Source: Saprospiraceae bacterium
Lineage (GTDB): Bacteria > Bacteroidota > Bacteroidia > Chitinophagales > Saprospiraceae
Length of the DNA stretch: 64,000 nt
Assembly (NCBI GenBank): GCA_029263015.1
Contig: JAJCYI010000219.1
Span: 1 to 64,000 of the forward strand
Reading direction: 5' to 3'
A program made the translations under genes and the position numbers. Shown here piece after piece: positions 9,239 to 17,198 of the stretch (position 1 is the stretch's first letter; the number at the start of each line of letters is the position of its first letter). Under the pieces are notes generated by a model. That model was not told where the DNA came from, did not search any database, and saw only the letters and a program-made list of their open reading frames with translations.

Positions 9239-9598
9239 ATGAAAGTCATCAACCTAAAAGAAAAATTCAATCTCTTTTCGGAACATTGGTCTCCTAAAAT
9301 CATTGGGGAACTGAATGGACAACACGTCAAAATTGCCAAAATAAAAGGCGAGTTCGTCTGGCACGACCATGCCAACGAGGATGAACTGTTTTTGATAATA
9401 AAAGGAACGCTAAAAATCGAATTCAGGGACAGGACCTTGGAACTGAAGGAAGGCGAACTGGCCATTGTGCCGAGGGGGGTGGAACACAACCCCGTCGCAG
9501 AGGAAGAAGTGTGGCTGATGCTATTCGAACCTATCAATACCAAGCACACGGGTGATGTCAAACATGAATTGACGGTGGAAAAATATGAGGAGATCTGA
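9239..9598 (+). CDS. Single-domain cupin protein
   Basis: A 119-residue cupin. The first cupin motif is WHDHANEDELFLIIKGTLKI (about 41-60), giving His, His and Glu as likely metal ligands; the second motif has PRGVEHNPVA, which supplies the last His. Proteins of this size in Bacteroidota are usually annotated as cupin or mannose-6-phosphate isomerase-like, and most have no tested function. Cytoplasmic by absence of a signal peptide. It stands alone, with a repeat element upstream and a decayed gene downstream. Confidence 0.88.
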   Translation: MKVINLKEKFNLFSEHWSPKIIGELNGQHVKIAKIKGEFVWHDHANEDELFLIIKGTLKIEFRDRTLELKEGELAIVPRGVEHNPVAEEEVWLMLFEPINTKHTGDVKHELTVEKYEEI

Positions 9599-9701
9599 AT
9601 TGGATTTTATCGCTCATTTACAAATCCCTACCCTATTCACTTTATCATCCACTGCGCAATGGTATAGCGCTCTGAAACATTGGAGGTGATGCCTTTGCGT
9701 A

Positions 9702-10028
9702 TGGAAAGAGGGCAGGAAACTGTTCCCTAATTTCCCAAGGAATAAATTCAGGTTTGGCTTGAACTATTTTCAATTGCCCGCTTCAGGGTTTCGGGCCAAT
9801 ATCAATATCCAGTATGACGACGATTGGGATGTAGCTTATGGCATTTATGTCGGTAAGATTCCCGCCAGAACTATTGTTGATGTGGGTATTGGGTATAAAT
9901 GGTTCAATTACTTTTCTATCGGTGTCTCAGCAACCAATGTCTAAGACAAAGGATACAGATCATTTCCCGGTTTACCTAAAATTGGCAGGCTGGTGCTGGT
10001 GAGGGCGGTTTATACTTTCGGTAATTGA
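9702..10028 (+). pseudogene. Remnant of the C-terminal end of a TonB-dependent receptor
   Basis: This is the last ~108 residues of an outer-membrane receptor barrel without the rest of the gene. The frame reads through FGLNYFQLPASGFRAN, then VDVGIGYKWFNYFS and VSATNV, hits a TAA at 9942-9944, and continues in the same frame as DKGYRSFPGLPKIGR before ending in VYTFGN. The terminal block with NV-DK-YR-FPG-P-IGR and a last strand ending in TF is typical of TonB-dependent receptors. No plug or upstream barrel is present. It is therefore a truncated, stop-containing relic; the upstream boundary is uncertain. Confidence 0.75.
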
Positions 10029-10064
10029 TAACTGAAATCGAAATCAGGGACAGCGCTTTGGTTC

Positions 10065-10153
10065 CCCCGGTGTCCGTCGCCGCGGTGGGCGTCCGACACC
10101 TAAAACCATATCGGCAAAGGTGTCGGACGCCCTTTGAGGCGTCGGACACCGGG
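10065..10153. repeat. GTGTCGGACGCC two-hairpin repeat, copy B
   Basis: Two adjacent palindromes: GGTGTCCGTCGCC-GGGCGTCCGACACC, a spacer of about 25 bases, then GGTGTCGGACGCC-GGCGTCGGACACC. Member of the five-copy family described in the findings. It sits between the receptor relic and the 3' end of the OmpA-like gene. Confidence 0.85.
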
Positions 10154-10195
10154 AAGCAACAAATTGAGTCGCAACCTGATCGTACAGCACCCTCC

Positions 10196-11356
10196 TTATT
10201 TCAACTTACACACCACACGGCGATTTGCCAATCGCCCCTGTGGCGTTTCATTATTCTCGATAGGCTGGCTTTCTCCATACCCAGAAAAAGCTAGGACGTT
10301 TTCACCTACCCCTTTGAATATCAAATATTTATAAACAGCCTCCGCTCGTTTTTCTGATAAAATTCGGTTGTCTTCATCTGATCCCACATCATCGGTGTGC
10401 CCGCCGATCTCAGCTTTCAATGCTGGGTTTTCCAAGAGATATTCAGCAAGGGCTTTCAATTCGGGAAGAGCTGCTGGCAGCAAGTCCCACTTGCCGGTTT
10501 CAAAATTCACGTTTTTGAAAACATACACACTTTTATCAGCAAGGGCCTCGCTGATGACCGACTTAGCCGTTGGCATTTCCGTCAGGGTCACACTGATATC
10601 GTCAATGAGGTAATAAGCTATGCGTTTTTTCTTTTCTGCAAAACCTGTCTGAGCTAGGTTGAAAGCCGTGATGTCATTGTTGTTTGGGATGGAGACTTTC
10701 GTGTTTTCATCTTTAAAAAAATTGCCGACAATAAAAAACAGGAAGGCCCGGTCAGGGACAAAAGTTGCACTCAATTTTATCCATTCCCCATGCTGGGTCA
10801 CGATCGGTTCTTTGAAAAGCACCTGGGGTTTAAAACCATCCCGTGGATTCCAACGTGGCTTGCTGTACAAAAAGCAAAACCCCAAATTACCTGCCGAGGT
10901 GGGGACAATGGGATGGCCTTCCGAATACAATCTTTCCAAATGGTCGATGGCTGTCAAATCTGCTTGTTGAATAAAAAATTCTACCCGATATGCCTTCCCA
11001 GGTTCTAAAGGAAATCGCAAGCTTCCAGCAATAAACTCGTGGAAATCATAATATTTACCAAGGTCAACTGCCGGCAGAAAATTGATAAGACCAACTGCAT
11101 GATTGCCAGAGTGGGGTTTGGGGAAATGGCATTCACCAAAATCATCAGGCTCCCAAATGATATAATCAGGCGTCATCCCTTTCCAGGTCCACCACCCAAC
11201 TGTTGCATTATTGAATGACATACTATTGGAAGCATAGGAGCAGGGTGGAAATGAACTCTTGGGTTTAGCTTTTTCGAAACTCGGATTGAGGACAAGGTTA
11301 TCATTTTGGCAAAATGATAAAAAGGGGAAAAGCAGAAGAATGATCAAATGTTTCAT
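10196..11356 (-). CDS. OmpA-family C-terminal domain protein with N-terminal beta domain
   Basis: A 386-residue exported protein. Residues 1-16 are a signal peptide. Residues of about 20-250 form a beta-rich domain with the carbohydrate-binding-like opening LVLNPSFEKAK, a pattern common in Bacteroidota surface proteins. An OmpA-like peptidoglycan-binding domain takes up about 275-386; its ligand-binding segment GGHTDDVGSDEDNRILSEKR contains the expected Asp and Arg. The protein probably anchors the outer membrane to peptidoglycan while presenting the N-terminal domain. It is monocistronic, with GTGTCGGACGCC repeats on both sides. Confidence 0.87.
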   Translation of the reverse strand: MKHLIILLLFPFLSFCQNDNLVLNPSFEKAKPKSSFPPCSYASNSMSFNNATVGWWTWKGMTPDYIIWEPDDFGECHFPKPHSGNHAVGLINFLPAVDLGKYYDFHEFIAGSLRFPLEPGKAYRVEFFIQQADLTAIDHLERLYSEGHPIVPTSAGNLGFCFLYSKPRWNPRDGFKPQVLFKEPIVTQHGEWIKLSATFVPDRAFLFFIVGNFFKDENTKVSIPNNNDITAFNLAQTGFAEKKKRIAYYLIDDISVTLTEMPTAKSVISEALADKSVYVFKNVNFETGKWDLLPAALPELKALAEYLLENPALKAEIGGHTDDVGSDEDNRILSEKRAEAVYKYLIFKGVGENVLAFSGYGESQPIENNETPQGRLANRRVVCKLK

Positions 11357-11445
11357 TGGTCTATATTAATACCGAAAACGAAAAACTGCAAAAAAGTTAC
11401 AATGATGTATTTCAAATTGCTGGTTACCCTCCTCAAGGAATTGTC

Positions 11446-11536
11446 CCTGGTGTCCGACGCCTCGGAAGGCGTCCGACACCTTTTATCCTGGAAATAGTTT
11501 AGGTGTCAGACGCCCTTTGAGGCGTCGGACACCGGG
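11446..11536. repeat. GTGTCGGACGCC two-hairpin repeat, copy C
   Basis: Same two-palindrome build as the 10065 copy, and nearly identical to the copy at 63504-63595. It lies in the 376-base gap upstream of the OmpA-like gene and of lptB; no other feature was recognised in that gap. Confidence 0.85.
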
Positions 11537-11732
11537 GATATAGTTCCTTTATTGACGCTGCTAATATATTGAAATGCACGTAAGTCTCAAGTTATCCAAA
11601 CCTAAAACTTAGCAATAATTTTAAGAAACCCAATTTCTTTACGAGTTTTACCCACCACAAGAGGCCCCAGTTAGCAAAAAGCAAATTGAACAACCCAAGG
11701 AATATTTTAATCGTTATTTTCAAAAACAATAC

Positions 11733-12479
11733 ATGATACTCCGTTCTGATAATCTGATAAAAAAATATGGCGAGCGCACCGTTGTCAGGAACGTTTCCTT
11801 GGAGGTAAAACGAGGTGAAATAGTTGGCCTGCTTGGACCTAACGGAGCTGGTAAAACTACTACCTTTTACATGGTGGTTGGGTTCATAAAACCCAATGGT
11901 GGCAGGGTGTTTTTGGATAGCAAGGACATTACCAGCCAACCAATGTACAAAAGGGCAAGGCTGGGAATTGGTTACCTGCCACAAGAACCATCTGTATTCA
12001 GAAAGCTAAGCGTAGAAGACAATTTGAAAGCAGTTTTGGAGATGATGCCAATTTCAAAGGAAGAGCAAAATCAAAGGTTAGAGGGTTTGATCGATGAATT
12101 CGGCTTAGAAAAAGTTCGCAAGAATGCTGGAGATACTTTGTCTGGCGGAGAACGCCGTCGGACTGAAATCTCTCGGGCGCTGGCATCTAATCCCAATTTT
12201 ATTTTACTTGACGAACCCTTTGCCGGCATTGACCCGATTGCAGTGGAGGACATTCAAAACATTGTCTATAAACTGAAAGCCCGCAACATCGGTATCCTCA
12301 TCACCGACCACAATGTTCAGGAAACTTTATCCATTACCGACCGCGCTTATCTGATGTACGACGGAAGTATTTTACGGGATGGCACTTCTGAAGAGTTGGC
12401 GGCCGATGAACAGGTTAGGAGGTTGTACCTGGGGATGAATTTTGAATTGAAACGGAAAGTGATGGGTGAAACAAACTGA
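11733..12479 (+). CDS. lptB: LptB, ATPase of the lipopolysaccharide export transporter
   Basis: A 248-residue ABC ATPase that powers LPS transport from inner to outer membrane with LptF/G and LptC. Walker A is [10 protein letters not shown] (about 34-43), the signature is [11 protein letters not shown], and Walker B is [11 protein letters not shown]. The signature with ERRR, and the motif NVRETL-like [14 protein letters not shown] near the end, are characteristic of LptB rather than of other ABC ATPases. Full length. It is followed after 104 bases by a BatD-like gene; no other lpt genes are near, which is usual in this phylum. Confidence 0.93.
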   Translation: MILRSDNLIKKYGERTVVRNVSLEVKRGEIVGLLGPNGAGKTTTFYMVVGFIKPNGGRVFLDSKDITSQPMYKRARLGIGYLPQEPSVFRKLSVEDNLKAVLEMMPISKEEQNQRLEGLIDEFGLEKVRKNAGDTLSGGERRRTEISRALASNPNFILLDEPFAGIDPIAVEDIQNIVYKLKARNIGILITDHNVQETLSITDRAYLMYDGSILRDGTSEELAADEQVRRLYLGMNFELKRKVMGETN

Positions 12480-12518
12480 CTTGGCTGCAACCTTTTGAAG
12501 AGATTTAGGCTCTTAATA

Positions 12519-12569
12519 ATTGAGAAATTGAGAAATTGAGAAATTGAGAAATTGAGAAATTGAGAAATT
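12519..12569. repeat. 8-bp tandem repeat ATTGAGAA, about 6.4 copies
   Basis: Six perfect copies of ATTGAGAA (12519-12566) plus a partial one end 15 bases before the ATG of the next gene. The unit is not a multiple of three and the tract lies in the 5' region, so slippage would change promoter or ribosome-site spacing. Confidence 0.9.
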
Positions 12570-12583
12570 TAAAATCAAACGCA

Positions 12584-13186
12584 ATGAAAAAGAAAATCTT
12601 CAGCATGCTGTTCGCAATGGCTTTTCTTGGATTGGCTTATGGGCAAGACAAACCTGTAAAATTTACGGTAGAAGTGAGCACTGATTCCATTTTGATGGAC
12701 AATTACTTTGAAGTAAAGTTTATACTCGAAAATGCAGACGGACAAAACTTTGAAGCACCGGATTTATCAGAAAATTTCAATGTGCTCAGCGGACCAAATT
12801 TCTCTACATCCATGAGTATGATCAATGGCGATGTGACCCAAAGCATGACCATTAAATACTTCCTCGAACCAAAAGATATTGGTGCCTATTACATTCTGCC
12901 AGCCAATGTGGAAACGTCCGATCAGGTTTTGGAAACGGCGCCATTGGAAGTGATGGTCGTACCAAACCCAGATGGCATCAAACAATCCCCAATGCGCAGC
13001 AACGATCGTTTACTTTTTGAATTCGGTGATCCTTTTGATTTTGGCGGATCCTTTCCAGGGTTCGATATGGAGATGCCATTCGACCTGAATAAATTGCTGG
13101 AACTGGATGAATCAGCACCCCAGCAACCTGCACCAAAAAAAGAAGCACAACCTAAAAAGAAGAAGCGGAAAACGACCAGGATTTAG
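12584..13186 (+). CDS. Secreted BatD-like N-terminal-domain protein
   Basis: A 200-residue exported protein with a clear signal peptide (residues 1-20, ending AYGQ). The rest resembles the first immunoglobulin-like domain of BatD, part of the Bacteroides aerotolerance cluster: DSILMDNYFEVKFILENADG and FNVLSGPNFSTSMSMING match that pattern. It is much shorter than BatD (usually over 500 residues), lacks the C-terminal membrane region and ends in a Lys-rich tail, and no other bat genes are nearby. The start ATG at 12584 is chosen because an upstream in-frame TTG (12560) would be inside the octanucleotide repeat and would spoil the signal peptide. Possible function in envelope assembly is inference. 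Confidence 0.72.
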   Translation: MKKKIFSMLFAMAFLGLAYGQDKPVKFTVEVSTDSILMDNYFEVKFILENADGQNFEAPDLSENFNVLSGPNFSTSMSMINGDVTQSMTIKYFLEPKDIGAYYILPANVETSDQVLETAPLEVMVVPNPDGIKQSPMRSNDRLLFEFGDPFDFGGSFPGFDMEMPFDLNKLLELDESAPQQPAPKKEAQPKKKKRKTTRI

Positions 13187-13306
13187 CCACGAATTTTCTA
13201 AGTTATTTCTGAAAATTAACGCACAGCGGCAAGCTGGATAACCTAAAAAGGATTGAAACAATACGGTTTTAATTCTTTTTGGTTTACGCCACAATTTCCT
13301 TGTATT

Positions 13307-14026
13307 TTAGAAACTATCCAGTTCCTGCAACCTATACCCTTCAATTATCTTCACCAAATTTTCGCCAATATTATCGTCTCCCCCAAATCCATTGTTCTGA
13401 AAAGCGTTGGCATAATTGATGTAATTTCCTCCCTTTAGATTGCTGTAATTGGCATCCAAATATTTGCTAAAATCCCTGAAACTAAGCCAGGCAGATTCGT
13501 ATTTACGGTAACTCTTTCCCTGAAATGAACGACAGGCATTCTTCCAATCACTATTACATGGCAAGGCAAAATGATTAGCGCCCTGAATTGCCATATCCCT
13601 TTTCCCAGCACAACTTTGGTGAAGCCCCATTGCAAGAATGACCGATGCAGGGATTGAAAAACGATCCTGCTCCGCTTTGGCAACTTCTGCAAAACGCTGT
13701 AAATACTCGTGTTTTGTGGCCTCATTGACCGTGTTTAGTTCAGCAATTGGGTTTCGTTCAGCTTTGCGTCCGCCGATGAAAGGAATTTCTAAACGATCCA
13801 ATTTCCCAGATGTACTTGCTAATTGCGGAATGTTTTCGGTAATCTTTTCGGAGGGCTTCTTTTTCACTTGTCGCTGCTCCGTATTTTCAGGCATCTGCAC
13901 CAAAACCTGAAAACTGAGATGTTTGATGAAGAACAAATAAAACCCCAAAACAACCAATGAAAGTTTGAACCAATTTTTTTGAACAAAGGCAATTGCCTTT
14001 ACAAAGTATGCTTCCGTATTCATCAC
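13307..14026 (-). CDS. Membrane-anchored glucosaminidase-like protein lacking the usual Glu
   Basis: A 239-residue protein with one N-terminal membrane helix (about 19-36), a linker, and a domain from about residue 100 to 205 that follows the endo-beta-N-acetylglucosaminidase (FlgJ/LytG) pattern: IPASVILAMGLHQSCAGK, then NHFALPCN, then FRDFSKYLD. In active enzymes the position taken here by Gln137 is the catalytic Glu of the LES/ES-G-G motif. The protein may thus bind but not cut peptidoglycan, or use another residue. It has its own promoter (14068-14107 region) and is divergent from the toxin-antitoxin genes. Confidence 0.72.
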   Translation of the reverse strand: MMNTEAYFVKAIAFVQKNWFKLSLVVLGFYLFFIKHLSFQVLVQMPENTEQRQVKKKPSEKITENIPQLASTSGKLDRLEIPFIGGRKAERNPIAELNTVNEATKHEYLQRFAEVAKAEQDRFSIPASVILAMGLHQSCAGKRDMAIQGANHFALPCNSDWKNACRSFQGKSYRKYESAWLSFRDFSKYLDANYSNLKGGNYINYANAFQNNGFGGDDNIGENLVKIIEGYRLQELDSF

Positions 14027-14067
14027 ATTAAGTTTTTATTATTTTGGTACTGTTTGAATTAATAGTG

Positions 14068-14107
14068 CAAATATAAAACAAATTGTTTTATAAATCAAAT
14101 TGTTTTA
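14068..14107 (-). promoter_or_regulatory. Promoter and direct-repeat operator candidate
   Basis: On the minus strand TTTG (14096-14099) and TATATTTG (14068-14075) are 20 bases apart, matching the Bacteroidota promoter and pointing to the glucosaminidase-like gene at 14026. Two exact copies of CAAATTGTTTTA (14079-14090, 14096-14107) overlap this promoter, 17 bases start to start. They could be an operator, perhaps for the neighbouring antitoxin, whose gene starts 80 bases away in the other direction. Confidence 0.55.
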
Positions 14108-14186
14108 CATTTTTATTTTTTCGGAAATTGGGCTAACTTGCATTGTTTTCAATCAGAAGCCAGCTTGGCCATTAAAATTTATTAGA

Positions 14187-14447
14187 ATGGACGTGCAAAC
14201 AATCAAACTTGATTTAATAAACGTACTGCTCAAGACGAATGACATTAGCCTACTTTTCAGGGTCAAGAATTTACTGATTCCTGAATCCGCAAAAAACAAG
14301 GATGATGAGATCATCGGCAGGCATCCTGACGGAAGGGCAATGACCAGAAAAGAATTATGGGAGAGCATTGAAATATCTGTCCGCCAAATAGAAAAAGGGG
14401 AAGCAATAAGCCATGAAGATTTGATCAAGGAATCAGAAACCTGGTGA
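14187..14447 (+). CDS. Putative antitoxin of a RelE/ParE-type pair
   Basis: An 86-residue acidic protein, one base upstream of a RelE/ParE-like toxin. The C-terminal half, with HPDGRAMTRKELWESIEIS and a terminal KGEAISHEDLIKESETW, has the helix-rich layout of Bacteroidota antitoxins whose tail wraps the toxin. No classic DNA-binding motif is obvious in the N-terminal half. The ATG at 14187 is preferred because residues encoded upstream look non-coding. The call depends mainly on the partner gene. Confidence 0.72.
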   Translation: MDVQTIKLDLINVLLKTNDISLLFRVKNLLIPESAKNKDDEIIGRHPDGRAMTRKELWESIEISVRQIEKGEAISHEDLIKESETW

Positions 14448-14448
14448 C

Positions 14449-14754
14449 ATGAAAATCATTTGGACAAGACTCGCCACAGGCAACCTGAAAGAGATGTGTG
14501 AGTATAAGAAGCGCTTCAATAAATCCAAAAATGTTCGACGTTCCAGGAAATCCGTGTTTGATAAAGTATCCAATTTGAAAAAATTTCCAAAGATTGGCAT
14601 TAAAACGGAAAGCAAAATACTCAAAGACATGGATATGGAGTTTAGGAAAATCGTCCATGACCAGTACGGTATCATTTATATGCTTGGTAACTCAAATATT
14701 TATATAGTCCGCATTTTTGATTCAAGGCAAGACGACGAAAAGAAAATATTTTAA
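14449..14754 (+). CDS. RelE/ParE superfamily toxin
   Basis: A 101-residue basic protein with the toxin-fold pattern: N-terminal helices with many Lys/Arg, a strand EFRKIVHDQYGIIYML and a final strand IYIVRIFDSRQDDEKKIF. The R-I-V-H...IY...V-R-IF-D-R-QD spacing is typical of ParE/RelE family toxins, which cleave mRNA on the ribosome or inhibit gyrase; which of the two cannot be told. It forms an operon with the antitoxin (1-base gap) and ends by overlapping the convergent M28 peptidase gene by 4 bases. Confidence 0.85.
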   Translation: MKIIWTRLATGNLKEMCEYKKRFNKSKNVRRSRKSVFDKVSNLKKFPKIGIKTESKILKDMDMEFRKIVHDQYGIIYMLGNSNIYIVRIFDSRQDDEKKIF

Positions 14755-16391
14755 TTCTCCCCTTCCGCACCCACATTCACCACGATCCTTTCATCCCTGT
14801 TTGCCAGTTCCCAAGTAGTATAAAAAACAAGCTTGGTGATATTTTCCATTTTGTCAAACAGGATCTTGTCAACTGTATCAGTTGTCCGATGATAATCAGC
14901 ATGAACACCAGAGAAAAAGAAAATAGCGGGAATGCCTTTTTTTGCAAAATTGTAATGGTCACTCCGATAGTAAAAACGGTTGGGATCGTTCTTAGCATTA
15001 TAAGTATAATCCAAATCAATATTCGTGTATGCCGAATTCGCAGCCTCATTAATATCGTGCAAATCTGTGCTGAGACGATTGGAACCAATTACATAAATAT
15101 AATTGGCATCGTCGTGCTTTTTATCAATCCGGCCAATCATGTCGATATTCACATTGGCAACGGTGTTTGCTATCGGGAAAACAGGGTGTTCAGCATAATA
15201 TTCTGAACCCAAAAGCCCTTTTTCCTCACCACTTACCAGCATGAAAAGTACACTGCGCCGTGGCCCGTCCCCTTTCTTTTTCGCCTCCACAAAAGCTTGC
15301 GCCAAGTCCATTACGGCACTTGTGCCCGTGCCGTTGTCATCTGCGCCGTGGTAAATGGATTTGCCTCTCATGCCAAGGTGGTCATAATGTGCCGTTACCA
15401 CGACCACTTCGTCTTTCAAATCAGGGTCGGAACCTTCCACAAAACCAAGCACATTCGAACCCAATAATTGTTTCATTTTTTTAACTTGAACAATGTCAAT
15501 TTCACTTGGTAAAGCGAGGCTCTTCGCCTTACCCTTCTTTCGGATGGCATCTCTTTTTTTGACAAATTCCGTCATTCGATCTCCAACGATAAATTTAGCT
15601 AAAGTGCTGGAAATGAACATGTTGTTAGCGTATCGATTTTCTGCCATCCCACCTGCCCCCATTTTCATTTCAGAACTCAATAGGGTACTTCGATATTTTG
15701 AAACATTCCGCTTGATGTCGGGATCAATTATCAACACCATGGCGACACCATGTTGGTGAGCCACTTCCAATTTCTTGAGCCAATCGGTGGACCAGGATGA
15801 CAATTCCTGCGTACCGGTAAGGTGCGATTTTCCATTCTTCTTGGCCGGTTCATCAGCGTAAATCAATATTGTTTTTCCTTCCACATTTTTACCCTTGTAA
15901 TCACTGTACTTAGGATCATCGATTCCATATCCCAAAAAGACGACTTCATCGGTTTTGAGGGAAGGTAAACTGGTGTTGGTTGAAGGCATCGAATAAAAAT
16001 CTATCAGATGACGGAACTTCTTTCCATTGATCGAGAGGTTGATCTGTCCGTTGTCCCACGACTCGGAGGTAAAGGCGATATTTTGCAAATAACTGTTGTC
16101 ATCGCCTATGGCCGGAAGCCCCAGTTTTTGGAAATGTTCGGCAATAAAATCAGCCGCTTTCCGCTGTCCTTCCGTGCCTGTTTCACGTCCCTCAAATTCA
16201 TCGGAGGCCAAAACTTCCAGATAACTTTGCATATCGGCAGCAGTAATGGTCGCTGCGTAAGGTGGGGCGTTGTAGGTTGCAGTCAAATCAGGTTTTTTCT
16301 CGGATAAATCAAATGCAAGTTTTGCATCCAATTGTGCCTCCAGGCCTGTAAAACCACAAAAGGAAAATAATAGAAGAAATATATTTTTCAT
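14751..16391 (-). CDS. M28-family zinc aminopeptidase with PA insert
   Basis: A 546-residue exported peptidase. The signal peptide is MKNIFLLLFSFCGFTGLEAQ, so ATG at 16391 is used rather than one 75 bases upstream. A protease-associated-type region (about 120-300) contains VVFLGYGIDDPKYSDYKGK. The M28 zinc site is complete: AHYDHLG, GADDNGTGTSA, SGEEKGLLGSEYY, NIDMIGR and SDHYNFAKKGIPA supply the His, Asp, Glu, Asp and His expected. It is probably periplasmic or outer-membrane associated and removes N-terminal residues from peptides. It follows the disrupted HIT gene on the same strand. Confidence 0.92.
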   Translation of the reverse strand: MKNIFLLLFSFCGFTGLEAQLDAKLAFDLSEKKPDLTATYNAPPYAATITAADMQSYLEVLASDEFEGRETGTEGQRKAADFIAEHFQKLGLPAIGDDNSYLQNIAFTSESWDNGQINLSINGKKFRHLIDFYSMPSTNTSLPSLKTDEVVFLGYGIDDPKYSDYKGKNVEGKTILIYADEPAKKNGKSHLTGTQELSSWSTDWLKKLEVAHQHGVAMVLIIDPDIKRNVSKYRSTLLSSEMKMGAGGMAENRYANNMFISSTLAKFIVGDRMTEFVKKRDAIRKKGKAKSLALPSEIDIVQVKKMKQLLGSNVLGFVEGSDPDLKDEVVVVTAHYDHLGMRGKSIYHGADDNGTGTSAVMDLAQAFVEAKKKGDGPRRSVLFMLVSGEEKGLLGSEYYAEHPVFPIANTVANVNIDMIGRIDKKHDDANYIYVIGSNRLSTDLHDINEAANSAYTNIDLDYTYNAKNDPNRFYYRSDHYNFAKKGIPAIFFFSGVHADYHRTTDTVDKILFDKMENITKLVFYTTWELANRDERIVVNVGAEGEN

Positions 16392-16932
16392 GCTGAATCT
16401 TTTGGAAATGAATTTTTGATAGAGACAATTCAAACGCCCGATTGTTGCCTGCATTGCCCCTTTCAATCCTTTCTGTCCTGCGCATTTCGCCAGGTTTGGT
16501 CAACCATTGGCCCCAATTTGTTTCCCCCATCAGATGAAGGTGAAGATGAAAAACAAATTGCCCACTGTCTTCATTGGTATTGAACGCGAGGCGGTAACCT
16601 ATTTCGGCAATTCCTTGCTCCTTGGCAATTTTTTGAGATGCAAGCACCATTTTACCGATCAATAATGCCTCCGTATCCTAAACATCATTAATGGTTGGAA
16701 TCCGTTTTTTTGGGACAATCAAGAAATGGACAGGAGCTTGGTTGCCAAGTGGCTGGAAAGCAATAATTTCATCATCTTCGTAAATAATGTTGGCTGGAAG
16801 TTCCCGATCAACGATCTGCTCGAATGGGGATTTGACTGGCAGTTTTTGGTTTTTTTTGAGTTGGTACGCTTCTGATTGTGCATGGGTGAAAATGGAGGAG
16901 AAAAGGAATGATAACAGCAATAAGAATTTCAT
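16309..16932 (-). pseudogene. Exported HIT-family protein interrupted by one in-frame TAG
   Basis: The first part (from ATG at 16932) has a signal peptide (MKFLLLLSFLFSSIFTHAQ) then a HIT N-terminal half with IIYEDDEIIAFQP and HFLIVPKKRIPTINDV. Reading then meets TAG at 16678-16680 and continues in the same frame as DTEALLIGKMVLASQKIAKE and VFHLHLHLMGE, which contains the HIT triad (HLHLH). Only one base separates this from an intact gene, so it is a recent pseudogene, a sequencing error, or a readthrough gene. The C-terminal part runs on to 16309, overlapping the M28 gene, suggesting the original end is also lost. A signal peptide on a HIT protein, normally cytoplasmic nucleotide hydrolases, is unusual. 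Confidence 0.75.
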
Positions 16933-16950
16933 CTGAAATGCAATTTCAGG

Positions 16951-16958
16951 CAAAGGTA
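16951..16958 (-). promoter_or_regulatory. -7 promoter box for the HIT gene
   Basis: TACCTTTG on the minus strand matches TAnnTTTG, about 20 bases before the HIT start at 16932. It overlaps an upstream ATG at 16953, which supports the downstream start. No clear -33 box was found. Confidence 0.45.
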
Positions 16959-17098
16959 GGGAAGGGAAAGGGTTAAGGAGAAATTCTTTTGCTATTGAGA
17001 TAGGGAATCAAAGCTACCTGTTGGCAATCTTTATTCAACGGTGGTAATTTCGACGTGATTCAGATAAATTAAAGCCAGTTGCATTCTGCCACTCCGGG

Positions 17099-17154
17099 CG
17101 TCCGTTCTTCCAACAGGGTGGGAATTAATTCCCACCCTGTTGGAAGAACGGACG
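17099..17154. repeat. Perfect 56-bp palindrome
   Basis: A perfectly self-complementary 56-bp sequence centred on GGGTGGGAATTAATTCCCACCC, with arms CGTCCGTTCTTCCAACA. Its core is shared with the palindrome at 37984-38028. It lies between the histidine kinase 3' end and the HIT promoter and could act as a terminator in the 240-base gap. Confidence 0.9.
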
Positions 17155-17198
17155 GTAAGGAACTTTAAAACCCAGTGCCTGTCAGGTAATTTTCGCCA

